From positions 9,823 through 73,822 of the forward strand of contig CAYUKA010000008.1 of the NCBI GenBank assembly GCA_964445195.1: a stretch of 64,000 nucleotides of DNA. Reading direction: 5' to 3'. The notes below the pieces were generated by a model. It was not told the DNA's origin, ran no database searches, and was given only the letters and a program-made list of their open reading frames with translations. Shown here piece by piece: positions 34,040 through 41,708 of the stretch. Numbering within the stretch: position 1 is the first letter of the stretch; the number at the start of each line of letters is the position of its first letter. This stretch comes from UM-FILTER-47-13 sp964445195. GTDB lineage: Bacteria > Pseudomonadota > Alphaproteobacteria > Micavibrionales > Micavibrionaceae. A program made the translations under genes and the position numbers.

Positions 34040-36176
34040 GCGAGAGCTCCGGCGGCATCGGGGCCATGGCGACGGCTTTGCCGCGCCCGGATAGTGACGG
34101 GTTGGTCATGAAATAATCATGGGCGCAGAAATCATCGTCATCGGCGACCATCCGAGTGTAAACGCCGTCGGCGTCCATCGTCCAGCTTTGTTTGCGGTCT
34201 TTCAGGTAAGCCAGCATGATCTGGTCGAGCACCTGTTTGTGGACGGTGGCGTTCTTAACCGGCACCAGCGTTTCGATCCGGCGGTCGAGATTACGCGGCA
34301 TCAGGTCGGCCGAGGCGATAAAGACTTTTGCCTTGCGCGAGGGCATTTCAAAACCGTTACCAAAGGCGTAGATACGCGAGTGTTCCAGAAACCGGCCGAT
34401 AATACTTTTGACATGGATGTTTTCTGAGAGGCCCGGAATGCCGGGGCGTAAGGCGCAGATTCCGCGTACGACCAGTTCGATCCTGACTCCGGCCTGCGCG
34501 GCCTTGTAAAGCAGGTCGATCAGATCCGGGTCGAGTAGCGCGTTCAGTTTCATCCATATCGCGGCGGGCTGGCCTTTTTTGGCGAACTTAATCTCGTTCT
34601 TGATCAGCTTGGTCAGTTTTTTGCGCAGATGCATCGGCGCGATGTTGAGCGAATTCATTTCGCTCGGCTCGGCATAACCGGTCATGTAATTGAACATCGC
34701 CGCGGCGTCGTGACACAGCGCCTTATTACAGGTGAAAAAAGAAAGATCTGCGTAAATCCGCGCCGTGTCCGGGTGATAATTTCCGGTGCCGAAATGGGTG
34801 TAGGTGCGCAGGCGCTGCCCTTCGCGCCGGACGACGAGGGACAGCTTGGCGTGTATCTTCAGATCAACGAATCCGAACACGACCTGTACCCCGGCCATTT
34901 CCATGTTGCGCGCCCAGCGAATATTGGCTTCCTCGTCAAAACGCGCTTTCAGTTCGACCAGCGCAGTGACGGATTTGCCGGCCTCGGCGGCGGCAATCAG
35001 CGCCTGGACGATCGGCGAGTCGTCGCTGGTCCGGTACAGCGTCTGCTTGATCGCAACAACGTTTGGATCGGCGGCGGCTTGGCGGATGAACTGGACGACG
35101 ACATCAAAGCTCTCATACGGATGATGGACGATAATATCCTTGTGCCGGATTGCGGCAAAGCAATCGCCGCCGAAATCGCGGATACGTTCGGGAAAGCGTG
35201 AGTCGAACGGCGGGAATAAAAATTCGCGGTGCTCGTTGGTAATCAGTTCTTCGGTATCCGCAAGCCCGACCAGCCCGGCGACCTTTATAATATCGCCGGG
35301 GAACACCTTGAGTTCGGTGGCGAGAAAATCGAGAATATCCTCGCCGATATTATTGCTGACCGTTAGCATGATGACATGGCCGCGGCGGCGGCGTTTCAAT
35401 GCGGTTTCAAAGGTCAGTACGAGGTCCTCGGCTTCTTCCTCAATCTCCATTTCGCTGTCGCGCAGGATGCGGAAAATCGCATGATCGACAACCTCCACCG
35501 GCGGCGGGAACAGCTTGTCGATATGTAGCATGATGAGCTGTTCGAGCAGGATATAGCGCGGATGCGTGCCGGGCAGGCGGATAAAGCGGTTCATTTGCGG
35601 CGGCAGCATGACCAGCGCTTCCAGTTCCTGATTTCTTTTGCTGTTCAAAAGTTGCAGCGCGATGGCCATGCCGCGGTTGGGAATGAACGGGAACGGGTGG
35701 GCCGGGTCGACCGCGATCGGTGACAGGACCGGGAAGATATCGTTCTCGAACTTGGTGCGCAGCCAGCTTAAATCCTTGCGGCCGAGGGTGTCGGGATCGA
35801 TAATCGCGATGCTTTGCGACGCCAGCTCAAGCCGCATATTTTTCCAGGTTTGTTGCATATCGCCGATCAACTGGTTGCTGCGGACCCTGATATCATCAAG
35901 CTGCTGTTGCGGCGAACGGCCGTCATTGCTGCGCCCGGTGACACCGGCGGCAATCTGGCCTTTCAGGCCGGCCACCCGCACCATGTAAAATTCTTCAAGG
36001 TTTTTGGCGGTGATCGACAAAAAGCGCAGCCGTTCGAATAACGGGTGGCGCTCGTTATGAGCTTCCTCCAGCACACGCTGGTTGAACGCCAGCCATGACA
36101 GCTCGCGGTTGATAAAGCGCTCCGGCGCTTCCGCGATCCCTGTTGGTCTGACGGTTTTATTGCGTTTTTGCAGCAT
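33984..36176 (-). CDS. ppk1: Polyphosphate kinase 1
   Basis: Makes inorganic polyphosphate from ATP at the membrane face. The 730-residue protein has the four-domain PPK1 layout: N-terminal RFINRELSWLAFNQRVLEEA, the head domain, and the catalytic domains with the phospho-accepting His in YTHFGTGNYHP and DLSFFT after it. VIASADLMPRNLDRRIETLVPV-type sequence near the end is also characteristic (here IASADLMPRNLDRR). The C-terminal tail (about 40 residues, Glu/Asn-rich) is extra and overlaps ppx. It begins the minus-strand run and is divergent from the receiver-domain gene at 36.3 kb. Confidence 0.96.
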   Translation of the reverse strand: MLQKRNKTVRPTGIAEAPERFINRELSWLAFNQRVLEEAHNERHPLFERLRFLSITAKNLEEFYMVRVAGLKGQIAAGVTGRSNDGRSPQQQLDDIRVRSNQLIGDMQQTWKNMRLELASQSIAIIDPDTLGRKDLSWLRTKFENDIFPVLSPIAVDPAHPFPFIPNRGMAIALQLLNSKRNQELEALVMLPPQMNRFIRLPGTHPRYILLEQLIMLHIDKLFPPPVEVVDHAIFRILRDSEMEIEEEAEDLVLTFETALKRRRRGHVIMLTVSNNIGEDILDFLATELKVFPGDIIKVAGLVGLADTEELITNEHREFLFPPFDSRFPERIRDFGGDCFAAIRHKDIIVHHPYESFDVVVQFIRQAAADPNVVAIKQTLYRTSDDSPIVQALIAAAEAGKSVTALVELKARFDEEANIRWARNMEMAGVQVVFGFVDLKIHAKLSLVVRREGQRLRTYTHFGTGNYHPDTARIYADLSFFTCNKALCHDAAAMFNYMTGYAEPSEMNSLNIAPMHLRKKLTKLIKNEIKFAKKGQPAAIWMKLNALLDPDLIDLLYKAAQAGVRIELVVRGICALRPGIPGLSENIHVKSIIGRFLEHSRIYAFGNGFEMPSRKAKVFIASADLMPRNLDRRIETLVPVKNATVHKQVLDQIMLAYLKDRKQSWTMDADGVYTRMVADDDDFCAHDYFMTNPSLSGRGKAVAMAPMPPELSLENHTQDNQEKNTEDKSA

Positions 36177-36350
36177 AGCGACCCTTATTATAGCACGAAA
36201 AAACTTTATGAGAGATTGATAATGCTGCGCCGCTTCGGACGTAAAACAGCGGTCTGCACATTACGATGGTATGCATTTAAGTCATTGTAGTTGAATAAAA
36301 AAACGGCTCCCCTAACAATGGTCCCGATAATCAGAAACCTAAAGACGGGC

Positions 36351-37250
36351 ATGAGTGCCACAGGAGCTAGAGATGAAAAAACTATCCTTTACCGCGGCGT
36401 TTTGCATGTTGGCGCTGGTGCCGGTAAACACGCAGGCGATGAGTGGCGTTGTCTGATTGCGAAATTGCCGCGCAGGCTTTACAGCGATCCGTATGCGCAG
36501 CGTATCGCGCTCAATTATGTCGAAGAGCATTACCGTGACTTTGATGTCTATGAATTCGCTTTTTACTGGCTGCGCAGCGGGCATATATTTTTACTGTTCC
36601 AGGGCCGGATGAAACAGGCGCATGACACATTCGCCTCATTCCTCGACTTCGTTAGTGAAGGGGAAGACCATGCCAAGCCCCCGTTTCATTTATACAATCT
36701 GGGCCGCGAAGCCGGCTGGGTTGAGGATGCTTTTGAAGAGGCGCTGGCGGCGATTGAGACAATGTCCAAAGGCGCTGAGCGCGCTATAAAGGACAGGCGT
36801 ATTGAGGCGCCTGAACAGGCCGGGCCGCCACCGGAACAGCGCGACCGCGATGCGGAACGGGCCTTACGATTACGGCCGTTATTGCTGCTGGTCGAGGATG
36901 AGCGGATGACGCAGTCTTTTATCAGGGCGCTGACTGACCCGTATTGCGACATTATCGCCGCTGATACGGTCGCCGAGGGGCGGGCGCTCTACGAAGCCTG
37001 CTGGCCGAATATGGTGTTTATGGACATCAATTTGCCGGATGGGGACGGCCAGGATTTAACGCAGCAGTTGCAGGCGCTGGATCCGCAGGCGTACATCGTG
37101 ATTGTCAGCGCCAATTTATCGCGCGAGAGGGTGGAAGGGTGCCGTAATGCCGGGGCGAAAGGGTTTGTTGCCAAACCTGTCACCAGCGATAAGGAGCGGC
37201 TGATCGCCCCGATTCATAATTATAACCGCGAACGGTACCGGCAGGCTTAA
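36351..37250 (+). CDS. Protein with unrecognised N-terminal domain and C-terminal receiver domain
   Basis: About 299 residues from the ATG at 36351. A TTG at 36291 (319 residues) and an ATG at 36318 are alternatives, and none has a convincing ribosome site. Residues about 1-140 form an alpha/beta region (YRDFDVYEFAFYWLRSGHIF, then FLDFVSEGED) that I cannot assign. A charged linker follows. The receiver domain begins at LLLLVEDERMTQ, with the phospho-acceptor Asp in FMDINLPDGDG and the conserved Lys in GFVAKPV. There is no output domain after the receiver. It converges on the stress-protein gene with only one base between them. A signal-peptide-like mini-ORF overlaps its 5' part in another frame (36373-36456). 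It is similar in layout to the protein at 39994. Confidence 0.8.
   Translation: MSATGARDEKTILYRGVLHVGAGAGKHAGDEWRCLIAKLPRRLYSDPYAQRIALNYVEEHYRDFDVYEFAFYWLRSGHIFLLFQGRMKQAHDTFASFLDFVSEGEDHAKPPFHLYNLGREAGWVEDAFEEALAAIETMSKGAERAIKDRRIEAPEQAGPPPEQRDRDAERALRLRPLLLLVEDERMTQSFIRALTDPYCDIIAADTVAEGRALYEACWPNMVFMDINLPDGDGQDLTQQLQALDPQAYIVIVSANLSRERVEGCRNAGAKGFVAKPVTSDKERLIAPIHNYNRERYRQA
36373..36456 (+). other. Signal-peptide-like mini-ORF overlapping the receiver gene in another frame
   Basis: An ATG at 36373 follows CAGGAG by six bases and encodes 27 residues, MKKLSFTAAFCMLALVPVNT then QAMSGVV, before TGA at 36454. The basic N-terminus, hydrophobic core and TQA cleavage-like end look exactly like a Sec signal peptide. 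The overlapping frame is the receiver protein. It could be a remnant, a translated leader or chance. Confidence 0.3.
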
Positions 37251-37251
37251 T

Positions 37252-38172
37252 CTAATTTTCTGCCTTGATCGGGCAGACAAAGCCGTCCGGTTTCGCGGTC
37301 ACAAGTGTACAGGGCAGGCGGGCGGCGACGGTTTCCGCGGTATTGCCGATCAGAAAGCCCTGAATGCCGGTGCGGGCGACGCTGCCCATGATGAAGATAT
37401 CGGCCCTGGTTTCTGCGGCCTGTTCGACCATCATATCGGCGGCGCGGCTCTTTTTGCGGATAATCTTGTGGGTGCCGTCATCAAACCCGGCTTTGCCGAT
37501 CAGGGTTTGCAGGGCGCTGTCATGGGCGTGATCAGCCTCTTCGACAAGGCGCTTAATATCTTCATCCTCCATGCCGGCAAACGGCGAGTGGCGCAAAAAT
37601 TCTTCATGCTCGTAATGCCAGGATGATATCGCCGCGCATTCTCCCGCCATCTGGTTTGCCAGCATGTCGCCGGTGCCGAGAAGCTTCAGGTTCAGGTCAT
37701 AGCCTGCCGGGTCTTCCGCCTGCGGATCGACGGCGACAAGGATTGAGGGCTTTTCGTCTACTGCGGCGCCGCGCTGCAGCCACAAGGTACAGGGACATTT
37801 GCGCAGCAGGCCCGCATCAAGCGTATTCAGAGTGCCTTTGGCCGATGGCGGGTCCGACGGCTTGATCAGCAGGTCGTGGCCGTTTTTCAGGACGCGCTGG
37901 ACAATACGAACGAGATGCGGTTCGTCGCTTTCAAACGCGATTTCGACCGGATAGCCGGGCGCAGCGTCATTCATGCCGGCAGCAATATCATCGCGCATCT
38001 CTTTACGGAAATTTGTTTCGTAATCTGACAGGGCCTTCGGGAAGGTCTTGTAAACCACCAGGATCGTCAGCGCCGCCTCGTGGGCTTTGGCCAGCCGGGC
38101 GGCCGTCGCCAGCGCCCCTTGGTAGGCTTCGTGATTGTCGATAACACAGAGAATATTTTTATAGGCGTCCAT
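37252..38172 (-). CDS. Tandem universal stress protein (UspE-like)
   Basis: A 306-residue cytoplasmic protein with two universal-stress-protein domains. The first (residues 1-140, YKNILCVIDNHEAYQGAL, then VRIVQRVLKNGHDLLIKPSD) has no clear nucleotide loop. The second (about 145-306, SILVAVDPQAEDPAGYDLNL) ends with MGSVARTGIQGFLIGNTAETV, close to the G2xG9xG(S/T) ATP-binding motif. The ATG at 38172 is preferred over the GTG at 38181, because GGGGGAG lies about 10 bases upstream. Such proteins respond to starvation, oxidative or respiratory stress. It sits between two signalling genes and next to the polyphosphate genes. Confidence 0.88.
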   Translation of the reverse strand: MDAYKNILCVIDNHEAYQGALATAARLAKAHEAALTILVVYKTFPKALSDYETNFRKEMRDDIAAGMNDAAPGYPVEIAFESDEPHLVRIVQRVLKNGHDLLIKPSDPPSAKGTLNTLDAGLLRKCPCTLWLQRGAAVDEKPSILVAVDPQAEDPAGYDLNLKLLGTGDMLANQMAGECAAISSWHYEHEEFLRHSPFAGMEDEDIKRLVEEADHAHDSALQTLIGKAGFDDGTHKIIRKKSRAADMMVEQAAETRADIFIMGSVARTGIQGFLIGNTAETVAARLPCTLVTAKPDGFVCPIKAEN

Positions 38173-38287
38173 CAGCGGCACTCCCCCAGGCTATTACAAT
38201 TTCACCATAAGATATATATGAACCGGGGGCGCAATGCCAGACCGCCTGTGATCGAAAATACTGAATCTTACGATCGTAAACGGTATT

Positions 38288-39688
38288 TCAGGGGCGGCTG
38301 TTCAGTTTTCTGTATAATGTTGATTTGGCGATGCCTAGCTGACGGGCGGTTTCCGTGACATTTTGGCCGCACTGGGCCAGGACGAAATCAAAATACAGCG
38401 CGTTCCACTCTTCCAGTGTGTATAACGTGCCTGTTTCCTTGAACGGGCTGATGCCGCTTGCGGCCACTGATCCTGTAATGGCGGGTGTTGTGCCCGGCCG
38501 GCTTAAAAATGCCCGGCTTAAAAATGCAATGTCGGAAGCATTCAGCACGTCTTCATCACACAGGATCAGCGAGCGGTTGATCGTGTTTTCCAGTTCCCGG
38601 ACATTGCCGGGCCAGAGATGCTCCTGCAGCGCCTGCATCGCACCGGCCGCTATTTTAGCGGTTGGGTGGTTGTTTGCGGCGGCGAAGCGCGCGGCGAAAT
38701 AATCCGTTAAGGCCGGGATATCTGCCAGGCGTTGACGCAGGGGCGGCAGGGACAGGGGCAGGACATTCAGCCGGAAATACAGGTCTTCGCGAAACCGGCC
38801 CTGCCGGACGGTCTCTTCCAGCTGGCTGTGAGTCGCGGAGATCACCCGCACGTCCACGCTGACTGATCTATCGGCGCCGACCGGCTCGACCTCCTGTTCC
38901 TGCAGTACCCTCAGCAGCTTGACTTGTGCTGCGAGCGGCAGGTCGCCGATTTCGTCGAGGAAAATCGTGCCGCCGTCGGCTTCGCGGAACTTGCCGGGCG
39001 CTTTGCGCACGGCCCCGGTGAATGCGCCTTTCTCATGGCCGAATAACGTACTCTCGACCAGGTTTTCAGGGATGGCGCCGCAGTTAACCGCGACAAACGC
39101 CTTGCCGGCACGGCCGCTCTCTCCATGAATGGCGCGGGCCAGTACCTCTTTGCCGGTACCGGTTTCGCCGGTAATCAGAATCGGCATCGCCTGTGTCGCC
39201 GCTTTACGGGCGACGGCAATGACCGGTGCCAGAGCGCCCTCTGCGCCGATAATGTCGCTGAAGCGGGTAAAGCGCTCCGCCTGTCTTGTCAGTCTTGTCA
39301 CTTCGCGGTTGAGCATACGGATGCGCAGGGCGTTGCGGGCCGATGCAACGATACGGTCGGCATTCACCGGCTTTGAAAAAAAGTCGGTTGCCCCCATCTT
39401 GATCGCCTGCGCCGCATCTTCACTGTCGGTTGTACCGGTGACCATGATCACCGGAATATCCGGATAGGCTTTGATAATTTGCGGCAGGGCCGTTATCCCG
39501 TCCATCACCGGCATATCTATATCCAGTGTGATCATTTCTATTGAGCTGTTGCCGGGCCGGGCCAGTATCTCCAGGCATTCGCGGCCGTTCGCGGCTTCCA
39601 GCACGCTGATATGCAGGTTATCGGCCAGGATCGCCGCGACGAGACGGCGCTGGGTTCTGTCATCATCAACAACCAGAGCGTGCTTCAT
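38288..39688 (-). CDS. NtrC-type sigma-54-dependent response regulator
   Basis: A 466-residue transcription activator. Residues 1-120 are a receiver (HALVVDDDRTQRRL, phospho-acceptor Asp in MITLDIDMPVMDG, Lys in FSKPVN). The AAA+ domain carries Walker A GETGTGKE, the sigma-54 contact loop GAFTGA, and Walker B GGTIFLDEIGD with the arginine-finger region beyond it. The C-terminal Fis-type helix-turn-helix is NVTETARQLGIAKSTLYRKL. The start at 39688 (MKHALVVDDD) gives a normal receiver; a longer frame from 39784 is rejected. Residues AFLSRAFLSR near 400 come from a perfect 15-base tandem duplication. It is divergent from a gene with a sigma-54 promoter, its likely target. Confidence 0.93.
   Translation of the reverse strand: MKHALVVDDDRTQRRLVAAILADNLHISVLEAANGRECLEILARPGNSSIEMITLDIDMPVMDGITALPQIIKAYPDIPVIMVTGTTDSEDAAQAIKMGATDFFSKPVNADRIVASARNALRIRMLNREVTRLTRQAERFTRFSDIIGAEGALAPVIAVARKAATQAMPILITGETGTGKEVLARAIHGESGRAGKAFVAVNCGAIPENLVESTLFGHEKGAFTGAVRKAPGKFREADGGTIFLDEIGDLPLAAQVKLLRVLQEQEVEPVGADRSVSVDVRVISATHSQLEETVRQGRFREDLYFRLNVLPLSLPPLRQRLADIPALTDYFAARFAAANNHPTAKIAAGAMQALQEHLWPGNVRELENTINRSLILCDEDVLNASDIAFLSRAFLSRPGTTPAITGSVAASGISPFKETGTLYTLEEWNALYFDFVLAQCGQNVTETARQLGIAKSTLYRKLNSRP
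38498..38527. repeat. 15-bp tandem duplication inside the sigma-54 activator gene
   Basis: CCGGCTTAAAAATGC is present twice, back to back (38498-38512 and 38513-38527), and duplicates the five residues AFLSR in the linker between the AAA+ domain and the DNA-binding domain. Confidence 0.85.
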
Positions 39689-39743
39689 GCGCAGAGTGTA
39701 TGGCCGTGATGACGGCACGGCAAGGCCGCAAATGAACCGTCCT

Positions 39744-39788
39744 CGTTTCATTTTGAAAACGATGCGCCGCAATTCCCGTTTCAAAACG
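39744..39788 (+). promoter_or_regulatory. Putative upstream activator sites (two CGTTT/AAACG inverted repeats)
   Basis: CGTTTCATTTTGAAAACG (39744-39761) and CGTTTCAAAACG (39777-39788) are related inverted repeats with CGTTT and AAACG arms. They lie about 80-125 bases ahead of the start predicted from the sigma-54 promoter, which is the usual place for enhancer sites. The NtrC-type regulator encoded next door is the natural candidate to bind them. Confidence 0.6.
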
Positions 39789-39842
39789 CAACAGGCGCAT
39801 GGCGCTACTTTATAAGAAATTGATATTATTTATTTTATTTTC

Positions 39843-39858
39843 TGGCACAGCCATTGCA
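39843..39858 (+). promoter_or_regulatory. Sigma-54 (RpoN) promoter
   Basis: TGGCACAGCCATTGCA matches the -24/-12 consensus TGGCAC-N5-TTGC. The GG (39844-39845) and GC (39856-39857) doublets are exactly 10 bases apart. Transcription would begin near 39869 and read into the gene at 39994, leaving a leader of about 125 bases. Confidence 0.85.
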
Positions 39859-39993
39859 AATAGATTTCCATATAAATTGGCATCATATCAATGCCGGCCG
39901 TGTTGTGAAAACGGCCATACAGGCGAATGACCTGTTATGCGGGTTGAGATGCCCTGAGACGTACAAAAGAGCGCAAAAGCCGGAAGTCAGATA

Positions 39994-40848
39994 ATGCAAA
40001 TACAAACCGATGGTATCCGCCACGATTTTATGGCGCTGATTAACGACCTGAATGCGGGTAAAGGCCGTTTCAGGCGGTGGTTGTGCGCCCATATCCATGA
40101 CCCGGCCCTGGAGTATGTCGGTGCTAAGGATTCTATCTCGGCCGAAAACAGGACCGTGCTGGACTTCTACCTGAACGATATAGACGGGACGGTTTTTTTC
40201 GCCTCGCCGACTGATATTTATATTGTCACCGAAGCGCTGGCGGTCACGGAGCTTGAGTCAATTGCCTATGATATTTGCGATTTGCTGCTCGACCGGCATT
40301 CCCTGTCGAGCCATATACGGATTTACGCGCTGTCTGAGCAGCCTGCGCCGGCCGAATTGTGCGCCGGCGGCGGCGAGGGATTTTTTCGTGAACCGCTTCT
40401 GGTTTCGTCACGGGAAATTACCGATAATGTGATCCGTTATAAGCGGGAGAGCTTCGGTCAGGGTTTTGAAACTTATGATTCTTTGCGTCCCCGGGTTCTG
40501 CTGATAGAGGATGACAAGACCGTGTGCCGGATGGTGAAAATCGCATTGCGCGATTTCTGCCAGCTGATCACCGCGCCCAATATGAATAAAGGTCTATCCT
40601 TTTTCCTGAATGCAGAGCCGGATGTTACATTTCTCGATATCGGCCTGCCTGACGGCGATGGCCGGCAGGCGCTTGAGTTCATGCTGTGGAACGACCCGGG
40701 CGCTTACATTGTCATGTTCAGCAGCGATGATGACCCCAAGACAATTGACCAGACTATAGAGCGCGGCGCCCGCGGCTTTCTGGCCAAACCGTTTGCCAGG
40801 CACCGCATGCTCGATCACATTTATGCCGGCGCTCATGTGATGGCGTGA
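39994..40848 (+). CDS. Protein with unrecognised N-terminal domain and C-terminal receiver, sigma-54-dependent
   Basis: A 284-residue protein. Residues 1-150 form a mixed alpha/beta region (FMALINDLNAGKGRFRRWLC, NDIDGTVFFASPTDIYIVTE, ELESIAYDICDLLLDRHSLS) that I cannot assign. The receiver starts near residue 165 (VLLIEDDKTVCRMV), with the acceptor Asp in FLDIGLPDGDG and the Lys in GFLAKPFA. There is no output domain. It shares its layout and the LPDGDG, AYIV and GARGF/GAKGF receiver features with the protein at 36351, so the two look like paralogues. It lies behind a near-perfect sigma-54 promoter and is followed by a terminator. Confidence 0.82.
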   Translation: MQIQTDGIRHDFMALINDLNAGKGRFRRWLCAHIHDPALEYVGAKDSISAENRTVLDFYLNDIDGTVFFASPTDIYIVTEALAVTELESIAYDICDLLLDRHSLSSHIRIYALSEQPAPAELCAGGGEGFFREPLLVSSREITDNVIRYKRESFGQGFETYDSLRPRVLLIEDDKTVCRMVKIALRDFCQLITAPNMNKGLSFFLNAEPDVTFLDIGLPDGDGRQALEFMLWNDPGAYIVMFSSDDDPKTIDQTIERGARGFLAKPFARHRMLDHIYAGAHVMA

Positions 40849-40971
40849 ATGAAGAAACCCGGTTAACGCACGAAATGAAAGGAGTCTGTCTGTCTCAACT
40901 CACACAACCCAACCCAGTCCTATAGTACCTTCACCGGCTTTCGTGAGATGCAAGCGAAAGCCGGTCTTTTT
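40849..40971 (+). terminator. Short untranslated stretch ending in a strong intrinsic terminator
   Basis: ACCGGCTTTCG (40933-40943) pairs perfectly with CGAAAGCCGGT (40955-40965), and CTTTTTA follows. The sequence between the preceding stop codon and this hairpin is unusually C/A-rich (about 40888-40920), with only a 16-codon ORF from an ATG at 40875 (AAATGAAAGGAG). It could be just a 3' untranslated region or could give a small RNA. Confidence 0.8.
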
Positions 40972-41027
40972 ATCCGCCATGCTATATGATACAAGCAGGA
41001 CAGTTTAAGACTACGGGCATGGTAATA

Positions 41028-41708
41028 ATGCGCATACTTTCCATTGAAGATGACCCGGAAGTGTCCGCCTATATCAGCAAGGGACTGCAACAGGAAGGAC
41101 ACACCGTTGACACGGCGGCAAACGGCAAGGACGGCCTGTTCCTTGCCACGACCGAAGACTATGACGTTATGATCGTTGACCGGATGTTGCCTGAGCTGGA
41201 CGGGCTGACGATTATCAAGACATTGCGCGGCGCCGGAAACCAGACGCCGGCCCTGATTTTAAGCGCGCTCGGCGAAATAGATGATCGCGTCAAGGGGCTG
41301 CGCTCGGGCGGTGACGACTACCTGGTCAAACCCTTCGCCTTTGCCGAGCTGATGGCGCGGCTGGAGGTTTTGGCGCGCCGCGGGCAGGGCGGCGATAACG
41401 GGCCGCAGACCAGCCTCGCTGCCGGTGACCTTGTTCTTGACATGCTGGCGCGCAGGGTCACGCGGGGCGGCAGGGCCATTGAATTACAGTCGCGCGAATT
41501 CCGGTTGCTGGAATATATGCTCAAGCACAAGGGTCAGGTGGTGACGCGTACCATGTTGCTGGAAAATGTCTGGGACTATCACTTCGATCCGCAGACCAAT
41601 GTGATCGACGTGCATATCAGCCGCCTGCGCGGCAAAATCGATAAAGGCTATGACACGCCCCTGATCAGGACGATACGCGGTGCCGGATACATTATCGATG
41701 ATGCCTGA
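41028..41708 (+). CDS. OmpR/PhoB-family response regulator
   Basis: A 226-residue two-component regulator. The receiver (residues 1-115) has RILSIEDDPEVSAYI, the acceptor Asp in VMIVDRMLPELDG and the Lys in YLVKPFAF. The winged-helix DNA-binding domain has LQSREFRLLEYMLKHKGQVV and NVIDVHISRLRGKID. The start at 41028 (MRILSIEDD) is the family norm; an ATG at 41019 is possible and neither has a strong ribosome site. The last codons overlap the histidine kinase gene, so regulator and kinase form one unit. The closest well-known relatives are the metal- or envelope-stress type CusR/QseB regulators, but the signal is not evident. Confidence 0.92.
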   Translation: MRILSIEDDPEVSAYISKGLQQEGHTVDTAANGKDGLFLATTEDYDVMIVDRMLPELDGLTIIKTLRGAGNQTPALILSALGEIDDRVKGLRSGGDDYLVKPFAFAELMARLEVLARRGQGGDNGPQTSLAAGDLVLDMLARRVTRGGRAIELQSREFRLLEYMLKHKGQVVTRTMLLENVWDYHFDPQTNVIDVHISRLRGKIDKGYDTPLIRTIRGAGYIIDDA

